DNA of 37,763 nucleotides from an uncultured Clostridium sp. (lineage in GTDB: Bacteria > Bacillota > Clostridia > TANB77 > CAG-508): NCBI GenBank assembly GCA_900557195.1, contig USRT01000019.1, forward strand, positions 1 to 37,763, written 5' to 3'. Under the pieces are notes generated by a model that was not told the DNA's origin, ran no database searches, and saw only the letters and a program-made list of their open reading frames with translations. This document shows, piece after piece, positions 1 to 6,642 of the stretch. The position numbers were made by a program, and so were the translations under genes. How positions within the stretch are numbered: the first letter of the stretch is position 1; each line of letters opens with the position of its first letter.

Positions 1-128
1 AATTTTATGTGTCTATTTTTATTTCAAAGTGCGTCACTTAATTTTACCATTTATAGAAAAAATATTGTTTAGATTTGTTTGTATAATTTTATATCTAATA
101 CTAGTAAAATGTGATATTTATAAAATAC

Positions 129-1223
129 TTACACATTAAATCTAAATAGTACTATATCTCCATCTTGCATTATATATTCTTTTCCCTCTGACCTAACTAA
201 TCCTTTTTCTTTAGCAGCTGTCATAGAGCCTTCCTTAATTAAATCATCAAAAGAAACTATTTCAGCACGTATAAAGCCTCTTTCTATATCTGAATGAATT
301 TTTCCGAGCAGCACCGAGGTGCTTTTGTTCCTTTTTTTATAGTCCAAGCTCTAACTTCTGGTTCACCTGCTGTTAAAAATGACATAAGTCCTAATAAATC
401 ATAGCTTGCTTTAATTACTTTATCTAGTCCAGATTCATTTAAACCGAAGAGCTTCTAGCATTTCTTTCTTATCTTCGCCTTCTAACGTAGCTAGTTCTTC
501 TTCTATTTTTATACATAAAGGAATTACTTCTGCTTTTTCTAAGTTTGCATATTCTTCTACTTTTTTTACCAATTCATTATTGCTTGCATCTTCTATATCT
601 TGTTCTGATACATTAGCTATATATAAAATTGGTTTCATTGTTAATAAATATGTTTCTTTTAGAATTTCTTTTTCTTCATCTGAAAGTTCAATTGTTCTTG
701 CTGATTTACCTTCTTCTAAAACTTTTTTTACTCTTTCTAAACAATCTACTTCAATTTGATATTTTTTATCAGCTTTTAATAATTTTCTAGCTCTATCTAA
801 TTTTTTATCAATTGTTTCTATATCTGCAAAGATTAATTCTAAATTAATAGTTTCTATATCTCTTAAAGGATTAACACTTCCATCAACATGTACAATATTA
901 GGATCTTCAAAACATCTTACTACTTGAACAATACTATCTACTTCTCTTATATGTGATAAAAATTTATTTCCAAGACCTTCACCTTTACTAGCACCTTTTA
1001 CTAAACCTGCAATATCTACAAATTCTATAATTGCATGTGTAGTTTTTTGTGGTTTATACATTTCTGTTAATTTATCTAATCTTTCGTCTGGTACTGGAAC
1101 AACACCTACATTAGGCTCTATTGTACAAAATGGATAATTTGCACATTCTGCTCCTGCATTGGTAATTGCGTTAAACAAAGTACTTTTTCCTACATTTGGA
1201 AGTCCTACTATACCAATTTTCAT
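129..1223 (-). CDS. ychF: YchF/OLA1-family P-loop ATPase, three in-frame CGG +1 shifts
   Basis: Ribosome-associated P-loop nucleotidase of the Obg/YchF family, cytoplasmic. The ATG at 1223 follows an AGAAGGAG ribosome site; longer starts lack one. Walker A GLPNVGKST is at residues 7-15, the DIAG Walker B motif at 70-73, and a C-terminal TGS domain ends the protein. The plain reading frame stops at 435, losing the last ~100 residues. Skipping one C at each of three in-frame CGG triplets (444-446, 314-316, 304-306) restores an uninterrupted protein of 363 residues, the same length as E. coli YchF, including the motif AWTIKKGTKAP and the C-terminal FRFNV. Inserted residues are Gly260, Gly303 and Gly306. 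From memory, Gly260 and Gly306 match the family, while position 303 is usually Gln. It lies 17 bp downstream of the L,D-transpeptidase gene and is probably cotranscribed. Identity is certain; the decoding is inferred. Confidence 0.95.
304..306 (-). other. CGG +1 recoding site 3 of ychF
   Basis: Context GCT CGG A, only two codons downstream of the previous site. The restored Gly306 is the conserved Gly of the AAGKIH motif. Both sites must be recoded in succession for the TGS domain to be made. Confidence 0.85.
314..316 (-). other. CGG +1 recoding site 2 of ychF
   Basis: Context CCT CGG T. Reading CGGT as one residue gives AP-G-AAGKIH. The family consensus as I remember it is APQAAGKIH, so Gly replaces a usual Gln here. 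Restored residue Gly303. Confidence 0.8.
444..446 (-). other. CGG +1 recoding site 1 of ychF
   Basis: Context CTT CGG T. The zero frame stops 3 codons later (TGA at 435). The +1 frame continues as Gly-Leu-Asn-Glu-Ser-Gly-Leu-Asp, which matches the YchF family (LGL-ESGLD). Restored residue Gly260. Confidence 0.85.
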
Positions 1224-1240
1224 TTTTTCTCCTTCTTTCT

Positions 1241-2117
1241 TTATATACATATATTAATAATATTCACGGTTGCTTGTATAGCTGCATTGTAATATTTTTT
1301 CTCTTCTTCTTCTTTTTCTTTTAAATCTTGCTTATACTTAGTCCATGGATTTGATTTATCATCATCTGTTGGATCCCAGTTTCTTAAATCTTCAGAATAT
1401 TCAGATATTTTTTCTATACTTGGAATTCCAAATGGTCCTGGATTTTCTGACGAATAAAATTCTACTCCGAGTACCAGTATCACAATTATCATAGATCCAT
1501 TTGGCATTTTCTACAGTAAGTCTAATACATCCTAAAGAAACATCTTGTCCTAATTTATCATATTCCCAATATTCTAAACTTGCAGGATTATATTTTTCTA
1601 AATATGGTACAGAATGAAATAATATATTTCCAACAATCTGTGTACAATATTGACCATATACATTTCCTTGTAAACCTAACCATTCTTGTTTATATGTAGT
1701 TATTTTATATGTACCTGACTTAGGTGTATATTCCCCTGTAGAACAAAGCATAGTTTTAACAGGAATACTATATCTATTAAGTTCATCTTTTTCATATATA
1801 TTTACTGTTTGAGTTTTTAAATTTACTTTTATATAATATTTACTATTTCCTGTAGGATAATTCTCTTGATTTTCTTCACTTTGACTATTTTGATTATTTC
1901 GTAAAGTATCTTCTTTTGGTAAATCTTCAGATACTTCAACAACTATTGGTGATTTTTGAGTAACACTTTTTATATTTATCTCTTCTACTTTTTTTTCTTT
2001 ATCAGAAAAAATATAGTCAAGAGTATATACAACAACAATGTTGGTTACAATAGCTATTGCAACCAATAAAAATACTATAATACTATTATTTTTAGTTATT
2101 TTTTTTATTTTATGCAA
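1241..2117 (-). CDS. Membrane-anchored L,D-transpeptidase (YkuD domain), one CGG +1 shift
   Basis: Predicted to form 3-3 cross-links in, or attach proteins to, peptidoglycan outside the membrane. The start is a TTG at 2117, nine bases after GGGAGGA; the longer frame would begin inside that ribosome site. One membrane segment spans residues ~10-35, followed by a low-complexity acidic linker. The YkuD domain starts near YIKVNLKTQ and carries a FHSVPYL histidine motif and the catalytic SLGCIRL, with Cys197. The frame hits CGG at 1467-1469 (residue 217) just after the domain. The +1 frame continues through VEFYSSENPGPFG to a charged Lys/Glu tail, giving 291 residues. The shift adds the last domain strand and tail and leaves the catalytic core untouched. 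It is followed 17 bp later by ychF. Alternative: a simple C-terminal truncation. Confidence 0.88.
1467..1469 (-). other. CGG +1 recoding site in the L,D-transpeptidase gene
   Basis: Context ACT CGG A. The zero frame continues ~22 codons out of register (SRILFVRKSRT). The +1 frame gives GTG-VEFY, like the GTxVxxY strand of YkuD domains. The family residue here varies, so Gly is neither supported nor contradicted. Confidence 0.75.
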
Positions 2118-2143
2118 ATTTATTCCTCCCAAATTTTATGTTT

Positions 2144-2219
2144 TGGAGCTTCCAACCGGATTCGAACCGGTGACCTCTACCTTACCAAGGTAGTGCTCTA
2201 CCTCCTGAGCTATAGAAGC
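2144..2219 (-). tRNA. tRNA-Thr (anticodon GGT)
   Basis: Read on the minus strand: acceptor GCTTCTA pairs with TGGAAGC, discriminator T, CCA encoded. The anticodon arm is CTACC-TTGGTAA-GGTAG with a 7-base loop and anticodon GGT. The T arm has GTTCGAATC. It lies between sigH and the L,D-transpeptidase gene on the same strand. Confidence 0.97.
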
Positions 2220-2230
2220 AAATTATCATA

Positions 2231-2289
2231 ATAAAAGTGGACTTTTAGATTCTTTCTATTCAAAATAGTTCTAGTATTTTAAAGTCCAC
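2231..2289 (-). terminator. Rho-independent-type terminator after sigH
   Basis: Stem GTGGACTTT (2281-2289 on the minus strand) pairs with AAAGTCCAC (2237-2245), enclosing a second A/T hairpin, and is followed on the minus strand by a T-rich run (TTTTATT). It separates sigH from tRNA-Thr. Confidence 0.7.
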
Positions 2290-2316
2290 ATATTATATTT
2301 AATATTATTATACCTC

Positions 2317-2967
2317 TTACCCATTATCGTTTAAATTCTTAATTGCTTTTTTTCTTATTCTTTGTATAGCATTATCTATAGATTTAACTGGAGTATTTAA
2401 TTCCTCAGCAATTTTTACATACGATTTACCATTTATATATTTACTAAGAACCTGTTTTTCAAAAGTACTTAAATGTTTATCTATAGCATCTTCTACTGTT
2501 TGATAATATTCCTTTTTAGTGATTGTATCTAAAGGATCTTCTATCAAATTAGATTCAAATATATCTATTAAAGAACTATCTGTTTCATCATTATCATATG
2601 CTGATACATTCAATGATAAGTAAAAATTAAGTGGCGAATGTTTTTGTCTGTTTGATGTTTTTATAGCTGTAATAAGCTGTCTTTCTATACATAAGTTAGC
2701 AAATGTTTTAAATGAATTTTGCTTTTCTAAATCGTAACTTTTAATAGCTTTAAATAGTCCTATTAAACCTTCTTGAACTATATCTTCTTTTTCTGCACCT
2801 ATCATAAAATATTTACTAACTTTTATATTAACTAATTCTTTGTACTTATCTATTAAATAATTAAGTGCTTGCTTATCACCAGATTTAATAATTTTAATTA
2901 AATCTTCATCCGTCATGCTATTATAATTTATATCTGTAGAATTCCACATATTTCTACTATTGTTCAT
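2317..2967 (-). CDS. sigH: RNA polymerase sigma factor SigH (Spo0H-type)
   Basis: Sigma-70 family factor of the SigH type, which in Firmicutes directs post-exponential and early sporulation or competence genes. I chose ATG 2967 (MNNSRNMWNS, 216 residues; B. subtilis SigH is 218). The longer frame from 3045 begins at a TTG that is itself the -35 box of a consensus promoter, so it cannot be the start. Region 2 is clear (GAEKEDIVQEGLIGLFKAI, then CIERQLITAIKTSNRQKH). Region 4 ends the protein (LSTFEKQVLSKYINGKSY, SIDNAIQRIRKK). A GGGAG ribosome site lies 13 bases upstream, slightly far. The gene is single, divergent from rqcH, with a terminator downstream. Identity is firm; the start is moderately certain. 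Confidence 0.93.
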   Translation of the reverse strand: MNNSRNMWNSTDINYNSMTDEDLIKIIKSGDKQALNYLIDKYKELVNIKVSKYFMIGAEKEDIVQEGLIGLFKAIKSYDLEKQNSFKTFANLCIERQLITAIKTSNRQKHSPLNFYLSLNVSAYDNDETDSSLIDIFESNLIEDPLDTITKKEYYQTVEDAIDKHLSTFEKQVLSKYINGKSYVKIAEELNTPVKSIDNAIQRIRKKAIKNLNDNG

Positions 2968-3015
2968 AATTATTATTGTTCTCCCTTCTGATGATATGCT
3001 TCTTCTCTCGTATGT

Positions 3016-3045
3016 ATTATAATCTAGCATGCTTTTTAATGTCAA
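3016..3045 (-). promoter_or_regulatory. Sigma-A promoter of sigH
   Basis: TTGACA at 3040-3045 and TATAAT at 3016-3021 on the minus strand with an 18-base spacer, both perfect consensus. It lies ~50 bases upstream of the chosen sigH start. Confidence 0.85.
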
Positions 3046-3063
3046 TAGAAATTTGCGGAAATA

Positions 3064-3092
3064 TTGATAATTTATTGTATTTATACTATAAT
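3064..3092 (+). promoter_or_regulatory. Sigma-A promoter of rqcH
   Basis: TTGATA at 3064-3069 and TATAAT at 3087-3092 with a 17-base spacer, 41 bases upstream of the rqcH ATG. It is back-to-back with the sigH promoter. Confidence 0.85.
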
Positions 3093-3132
3093 CTATAAAA
3101 AAATATATATAAAAAGAAAAAGGAGATTTTTT

Positions 3133-4844
3133 ATGTCTTTTGATGGAATCACTTTAAAAAGTATTATTGGAGAATTAAACAATTCTATTTTAGGTGGAAA
3201 AATAAATAAAGTATTTGAACCAAGTAAAAATGAAATTATTTTTGGTATTTATTCTAATGGTAATAATTATCTACTTAACATGTGTATTTCTTCTAATAAC
3301 TATAGAATAAATTTAAGCACACATACAAAACCTAATCCTCTTAATGCTCCTCGGTTTTTGTATGCTACTTAGAAAACATTTGATAGGCTCTAAAATAAGA
3401 AAAATATATAGTAATGGCTTAGAAAGAATTGTTATATTTGAACTAGAATGCTATAACGAATTAAATGATCTAGTAAATAAAAAATTAATACTTGAATTAA
3501 TGGGAAAACATAGTAATATAATTCTTGTTAATGAAAATAACAGAATAATTGATAGTCTTAGACATTTAGATACTTACTCTAAATCATATCGAAATATTTT
3601 ACCAGCACATGAATATGTACTACCTTTATCTGAAAAATTAGATTTTTATAATATAAAAAATTTTGAAGAGTTCTACTCTATTGTTAATAATAATTATGAT
3701 AATATTGTAGAAGCTATAACCTCTAATTTCAATGGTATTAGTAACTTCTTTTTAGAAACAAGCATAAAAATTTTAGGTATAAACTCTTTAATAAATTCGG
3801 AAAATTGTTTAAAATTATATAATTATTTAAAAAATATCTTAAATAATATTGGTACATCTAATTTAACTTGCATGAATTTTGATGAAAACTTCGCTATTGT
3901 TTTAGAAAATAATAATACTCCTCTACAAATCAACTTTTTTATTGATGACTTCTACTATCAAAAAGAAACAGATAATATATTTATAGAATATAGAACTAAT
4001 TTGTCAAAGCTTGTATTATTTACCTTAAAAAAAGTAACTCAAAAGCTTAGTAATATTAATAATAAATTAAAAGAATGTGATAAAATGGATATATATAAAT
4101 TATATGGTGAGTTAATTATTGCTAACCTTTATAAGCTTAATAATATAAATGATAGTTCTGTTACCTTAGAGAATTATTATGATAATAATAATCTAGTTAC
4201 AATTCCTTTAGACAAACGATTTTCTGTTTCAGACAACGCCAAAAATTACTTTAAGAAATATAATAAATTAAAAAATGCTCTTGAAATAGTAACTATTCAA
4301 AAAATTGAAACACAAAAAGAATTAAACTATATTGAAAGTATAATATATGAATTAGAAAACTCAAAAACAGTATCTGATATAGACGAAATATATAATGAAA
4401 TATCTGAAAGTCCTTTATTTGATAATATGAAAAAATATAAATCTAAAAAAATATCAAAAGTTTCTAACAAAAAATATGTAGAATCTATTAACCCTATTGT
4501 TTTTGAAATTGATGGATACTCTGTTTATGTTGGCAAAAATAACAAACAAAATGACTATTTGAGTACTAAATTTGCCAAAAAAGACGATGTATGGTTTCAC
4601 ACAAAAGATATACATGGAAGTCATGTAATTCTAAAAACAAATGGAACATCACCTACACTCCAAACCCTTGAAAAATGTGCAAGTTTAGCTGCTTACTTTT
4701 CAAGAGCAAAACTTTCATCAAATGTTCCTGTTGATTATACATTTGTAAAATATGTAAAAAAGCCATCTGGCAGTAAACCTCGGGATGGTAATATATACAA
4801 ATAATAAAACATTATATGTTAATCCTAAATCAAACGATCAATAA
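3133..4844 (+). CDS. rqcH: Rqc2/RqcH (NFACT) ribosome quality control factor, two CGG +1 shifts
   Basis: NFACT-family protein (also called FbpA/YloA) that binds obstructed 50S subunits with peptidyl-tRNA and adds C-terminal alanine tails. The ATG at 3133 follows AAAAAGGAG by 8 bases; upstream ATGs lack a ribosome site. The N-terminal NFACT-N domain starts MSFDGITLKSII. A coiled-coil middle includes TQKELNYIESIIYELE. The C-terminal NFACT-R domain has VWFHTKDIHGSHVIL. The plain frame stops at 3372 after 80 codons. Skipping C at CGG 3352-3354 joins it to FCMLLRKHL, a family signature. A second CGG (4781-4783) lies 20 residues from the end and restores KPGMVIYTNNKTLYVNP. The restored product is 569 residues; B. 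subtilis RqcH is about 570. A stalled-ribosome rescue factor thus itself depends on two recoding events. Confidence 0.95.
3352..3354 (+). other. CGG +1 recoding site 1 of rqcH
   Basis: Context CCT CGG T. The +1 frame gives NAP-G-FCMLLRKHL. Relatives I remember have Met (PPMFCMLLRKHL) at this position, so the decoded Gly74 is not the usual residue. Confidence 0.85.
4781..4783 (+). other. CGG +1 recoding site 2 of rqcH
   Basis: Context CCT CGG G. The +1 frame gives SKP-G-MVIYTNNKTL, matching the family motif AKPGMVIYT. Restored Gly550. The zero frame would end at 4804 and lose only the last strand. Confidence 0.85.
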
Positions 4845-4854
4845 TAATTTATTA

Positions 4855-4905
4855 AAAATCTGGACAAATAGACGGTTCTCTTGTCCACCTTCGTCCAGAT
4901 TTTAT
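4855..4905. terminator. Bidirectional terminator between rqcH and the P-loop gene
   Basis: An 11-bp inverted repeat, AAAATCTGGAC (4855-4865) with GTCCAGATTTT (4893-4903), flanked by A-rich and T-rich sides. It sits between convergent genes and can serve both strands. Confidence 0.75.
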
Positions 4906-4911
4906 TTATAT

Positions 4912-5415
4912 TTATAGCAATTTCATTTCTTTTAATTTTAATTCCATATTCTCATTTTTATGTAAAATAATAGTCTCTAATTTTTCTGCCCTTGCATAAC
5001 TATTTATTACATCAAGATACTTTATAACCTTTTCTCTCCAATCTATTGGATTTCCTCTTTCTATGTATAAGTTTTCTAAATAATCTCTTATATCTTCTTC
5101 TTTGTCATCCCATGTTGCTACTAAATATTCTATATTTTCTTGTGTGAGGAATTTTAAAACGTCTATTTTACACCATACAAATATAATTTTATGTGTTCCA
5201 TTTTCTATTTCATCTTTTATAGCCTTAAAATATTTTGGCATAAAATCTTCATTTAATATATGTTCCATACTATACCACTGTTGTAATGTGTATTCAAACT
5301 TATAGTTGGCATATTTATATTGTCTTATTTCCATATCTATAACATCTTTTGAATTAATTTTTGCCAGTGTTGTTTTTCCAATCCCTGCAAAACCAGCTAT
5401 AACTATTTTCTTCAT
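4912..5415 (-). CDS. P-loop NTPase, adenylate-kinase-like fold
   Basis: A 167-residue soluble protein beginning MKKIVIAGFAGIGKTT, with Walker A GFAGIGKT at residues 8-15. The rest lacks a family signature I can name. It has the size and layout of small nucleoside or nucleotide kinases, including a KIIFVWCKIDVL strand followed by helices, and resembles kinase-like genes of phages and mobile regions. Start ATG 5415 is preceded by AAGGAG. It is the last gene of a three-gene minus cluster, 18 bp after the DUF4116 gene, so likely cotranscribed. Substrate unknown. Confidence 0.7.
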   Translation of the reverse strand: MKKIVIAGFAGIGKTTLAKINSKDVIDMEIRQYKYANYKFEYTLQQWYSMEHILNEDFMPKYFKAIKDEIENGTHKIIFVWCKIDVLKFLTQENIEYLVATWDDKEEDIRDYLENLYIERGNPIDWREKVIKYLDVINSYARAEKLETIILHKNENMELKLKEMKLL

Positions 5416-5433
5416 AATTTCTCCTTAAAAAAT

Positions 5434-5965
5434 TTAACTTTCTTCTTTTGGATTCAAAATATTTTGTACATCTTCATCTTCAAATAAACTTTCACATATA
5501 TAACTTTTAGCTTTTTTGTTTTGTTTTAATGCTGCAATCGCAATTTCTTTATCTTCCCTTAATTCTTTACTTGCATATTTTAATATAATTGCTTTATTTT
5601 TCACAGCTTCTAAAACTACATCTTTATCATTTCTTAAATTCTCACTTGCATAATATAGAATTTGTCCATCTTTTTTTACTGCTTTTAGTATTACATCTTT
5701 ATCATCTTTTAATCTATCACTTGCATAACATGCTACCCACCCGGGTCTTTTCTAGTGCCTGCATTAAAATATCTTTATCATCCTTTAATCTGTTACTTGC
5801 AAATTCTAAAGCACCACCATCTTGTTTAAGAGCTTCCAAAACAAGTTCTTTATCATCTTGTAGCTCAGGTGATGCCCATTCTAGGTAAGCCCCCTTTTGT
5901 TTTACAATATCTAATATATACTCTCTATTTGTATTATTATTTTTTATAGTTTCTATATCATCCAT
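5434..5965 (-). CDS. DUF4116-type tandem-repeat protein, one CGG +1 shift
   Basis: About six degenerate 25-residue repeats of the DUF4116 kind (pattern ALKQDGGALEFASNRLKDDK). No enzymatic function is known; such repeats suggest a binding scaffold. Start ATG 5965 follows GAGGTGA. The plain frame is lost after residue 74 at CGG 5741-5743. Reading one base later continues with repeats in perfect register (WVACYASDRLKDDKDVI, then DGQILYYASENLRNDKDV) to a TAA at 5434, total 176 residues. The repeat period is an internal ruler: the broken repeat has the same 25 residues as its neighbours only if CGGG counts as one residue, and Gly sits where repeats 1, 2 and 4 have Gly. It lies between a small unknown gene and a P-loop gene with 18-bp gaps. 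Confidence 0.85.
5741..5743 (-). other. CGG +1 recoding site in the DUF4116 gene
   Basis: Context ACC CGG G. Decoding CGGG as one Gly75 gives EKT-G-WVACYAS, aligned with KQD-G-GALEFAS and KKD-G-QILYYAS in adjacent repeats. This is the cleanest internal evidence for which residue is inserted. Confidence 0.9.
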
Positions 5966-5983
5966 TATATCTTCACCTCTTAG

Positions 5984-6223
5984 TTATATTCCTACCTTAT
6001 ATTCAATATTTTCCATAAAAGGAAACATCTCTTTTAATCTTTTATGTGTTATAACTATATTTTTTGGCTGAGGATTCTTATCATCTTCAGATAACAATTT
6101 CTGTGTATAACAGTTTTCTGAAGTTTTAAATATTAAATATCTGTTTCTTACATAAGTACAAAAAATTTGATACCCATCATCTAGGTTTTTCTCAAAATTT
6201 TTAAATGTATATTGTGAATTCAT
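5984..6223 (-). CDS. Small protein of unknown function
   Basis: A 79-residue soluble protein from ATG 6223 (MNSQYTFKNFEKNLDDGYQ), preceded by AAAAAGGAG at good spacing; a longer frame upstream has no ribosome site. No family recognised. It is first in the minus cluster with the DUF4116 and P-loop genes (18-bp gap to the next). No membrane segment or metal motif. Confidence 0.6.
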   Translation of the reverse strand: MNSQYTFKNFEKNLDDGYQIFCTYVRNRYLIFKTSENCYTQKLLSEDDKNPQPKNIVITHKRLKEMFPFMENIEYKVGI

Positions 6224-6248
6224 ATCTTTCTCCTTTTTTACATTTTGC

Positions 6249-6277
6249 TTGCTATTTACATAAAAAAATGTTATAAT
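6249..6277 (+). promoter_or_regulatory. Likely sigma-A promoter for the small membrane gene
   Basis: TTGCTA at 6249-6254 and TATAAT at 6272-6277 with a 17-base spacer. It would give a leader of about 95 bases before the ATG at 6379. It overlaps the start region of the divergent gene ending at 6223. Confidence 0.6.
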
Positions 6278-6378
6278 TTGTTTGTATTTGAGCAATTGGG
6301 CTCACCACTTGTTATGTTGTTTCATAATCCGGCACATAATAGGTTTGAATAAGGATTCAGAAATGGAGACTACGAAGA

Positions 6379-6573
6379 ATGGAAAAGTTCGTAGCATTTC
6401 TCAAAGGGCTTGGCATAAAACTGCTTGAGATCATCGTAATCTTAGTAGTTGTGATGCTCGTCGATTTTATTATCTTTAAGTTGACTGACGCATCAATTGT
6501 CAACCTTTTTCAGCAGGTTGTTTATGTATTCAACCTGTTGATTGATAAAATTCAGTCCTGGTATATTAAGTAA
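6379..6573 (+). CDS. Small single-span membrane protein, atypical composition
   Basis: A 64-residue protein with a short amphipathic N-terminus (MEKFVAFLKGLGIKLLE), one hydrophobic segment (IIVILVVVMLVDFIIF, residues ~18-33) and a hydrophobic tail ending SWYIK. About 35% G+C by count, with codons such as CTC, ATC, GTC and CTG that neighbours avoid, so it looks acquired. A weak TGGAG lies 12 bases before the ATG. It has its own promoter and terminator and is the only plus-strand gene between the DUF4116 cluster and ligA. The layout resembles small membrane-active peptides (toxin or holin-like), but no family is recognised. Confidence 0.55.
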   Translation: MEKFVAFLKGLGIKLLEIIVILVVVMLVDFIIFKLTDASIVNLFQQVVYVFNLLIDKIQSWYIK

Positions 6574-6591
6574 CATGATTGGATTTGAAGC

Positions 6592-6642
6592 AGTGCTAAA
6601 AGTTGTATTATACCAAATATATCTTTTAGCACTTTTTCTTTT
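6592..6642 (+). terminator. Terminator after the small membrane gene
   Basis: An 11-bp stem, AGTGCTAAAAG (6592-6602) with CTTTTAGCACT (6623-6633), followed by TTTTCTTTTTT. It abuts the ligA stop and may also serve the minus strand weakly. Confidence 0.8.

Noticed and set aside
2968..3045. Longer N-terminus of SigH from 3045
   Set aside because: The would-be start TTG is the first part of the -35 box TTGACA, with TATAAT 18 bases on, so it lies upstream of transcription start.
6285..6378. Known riboswitch in the leader of the small membrane gene
   Set aside because: No recognisable conserved riboswitch core was found; only an unusual composition.
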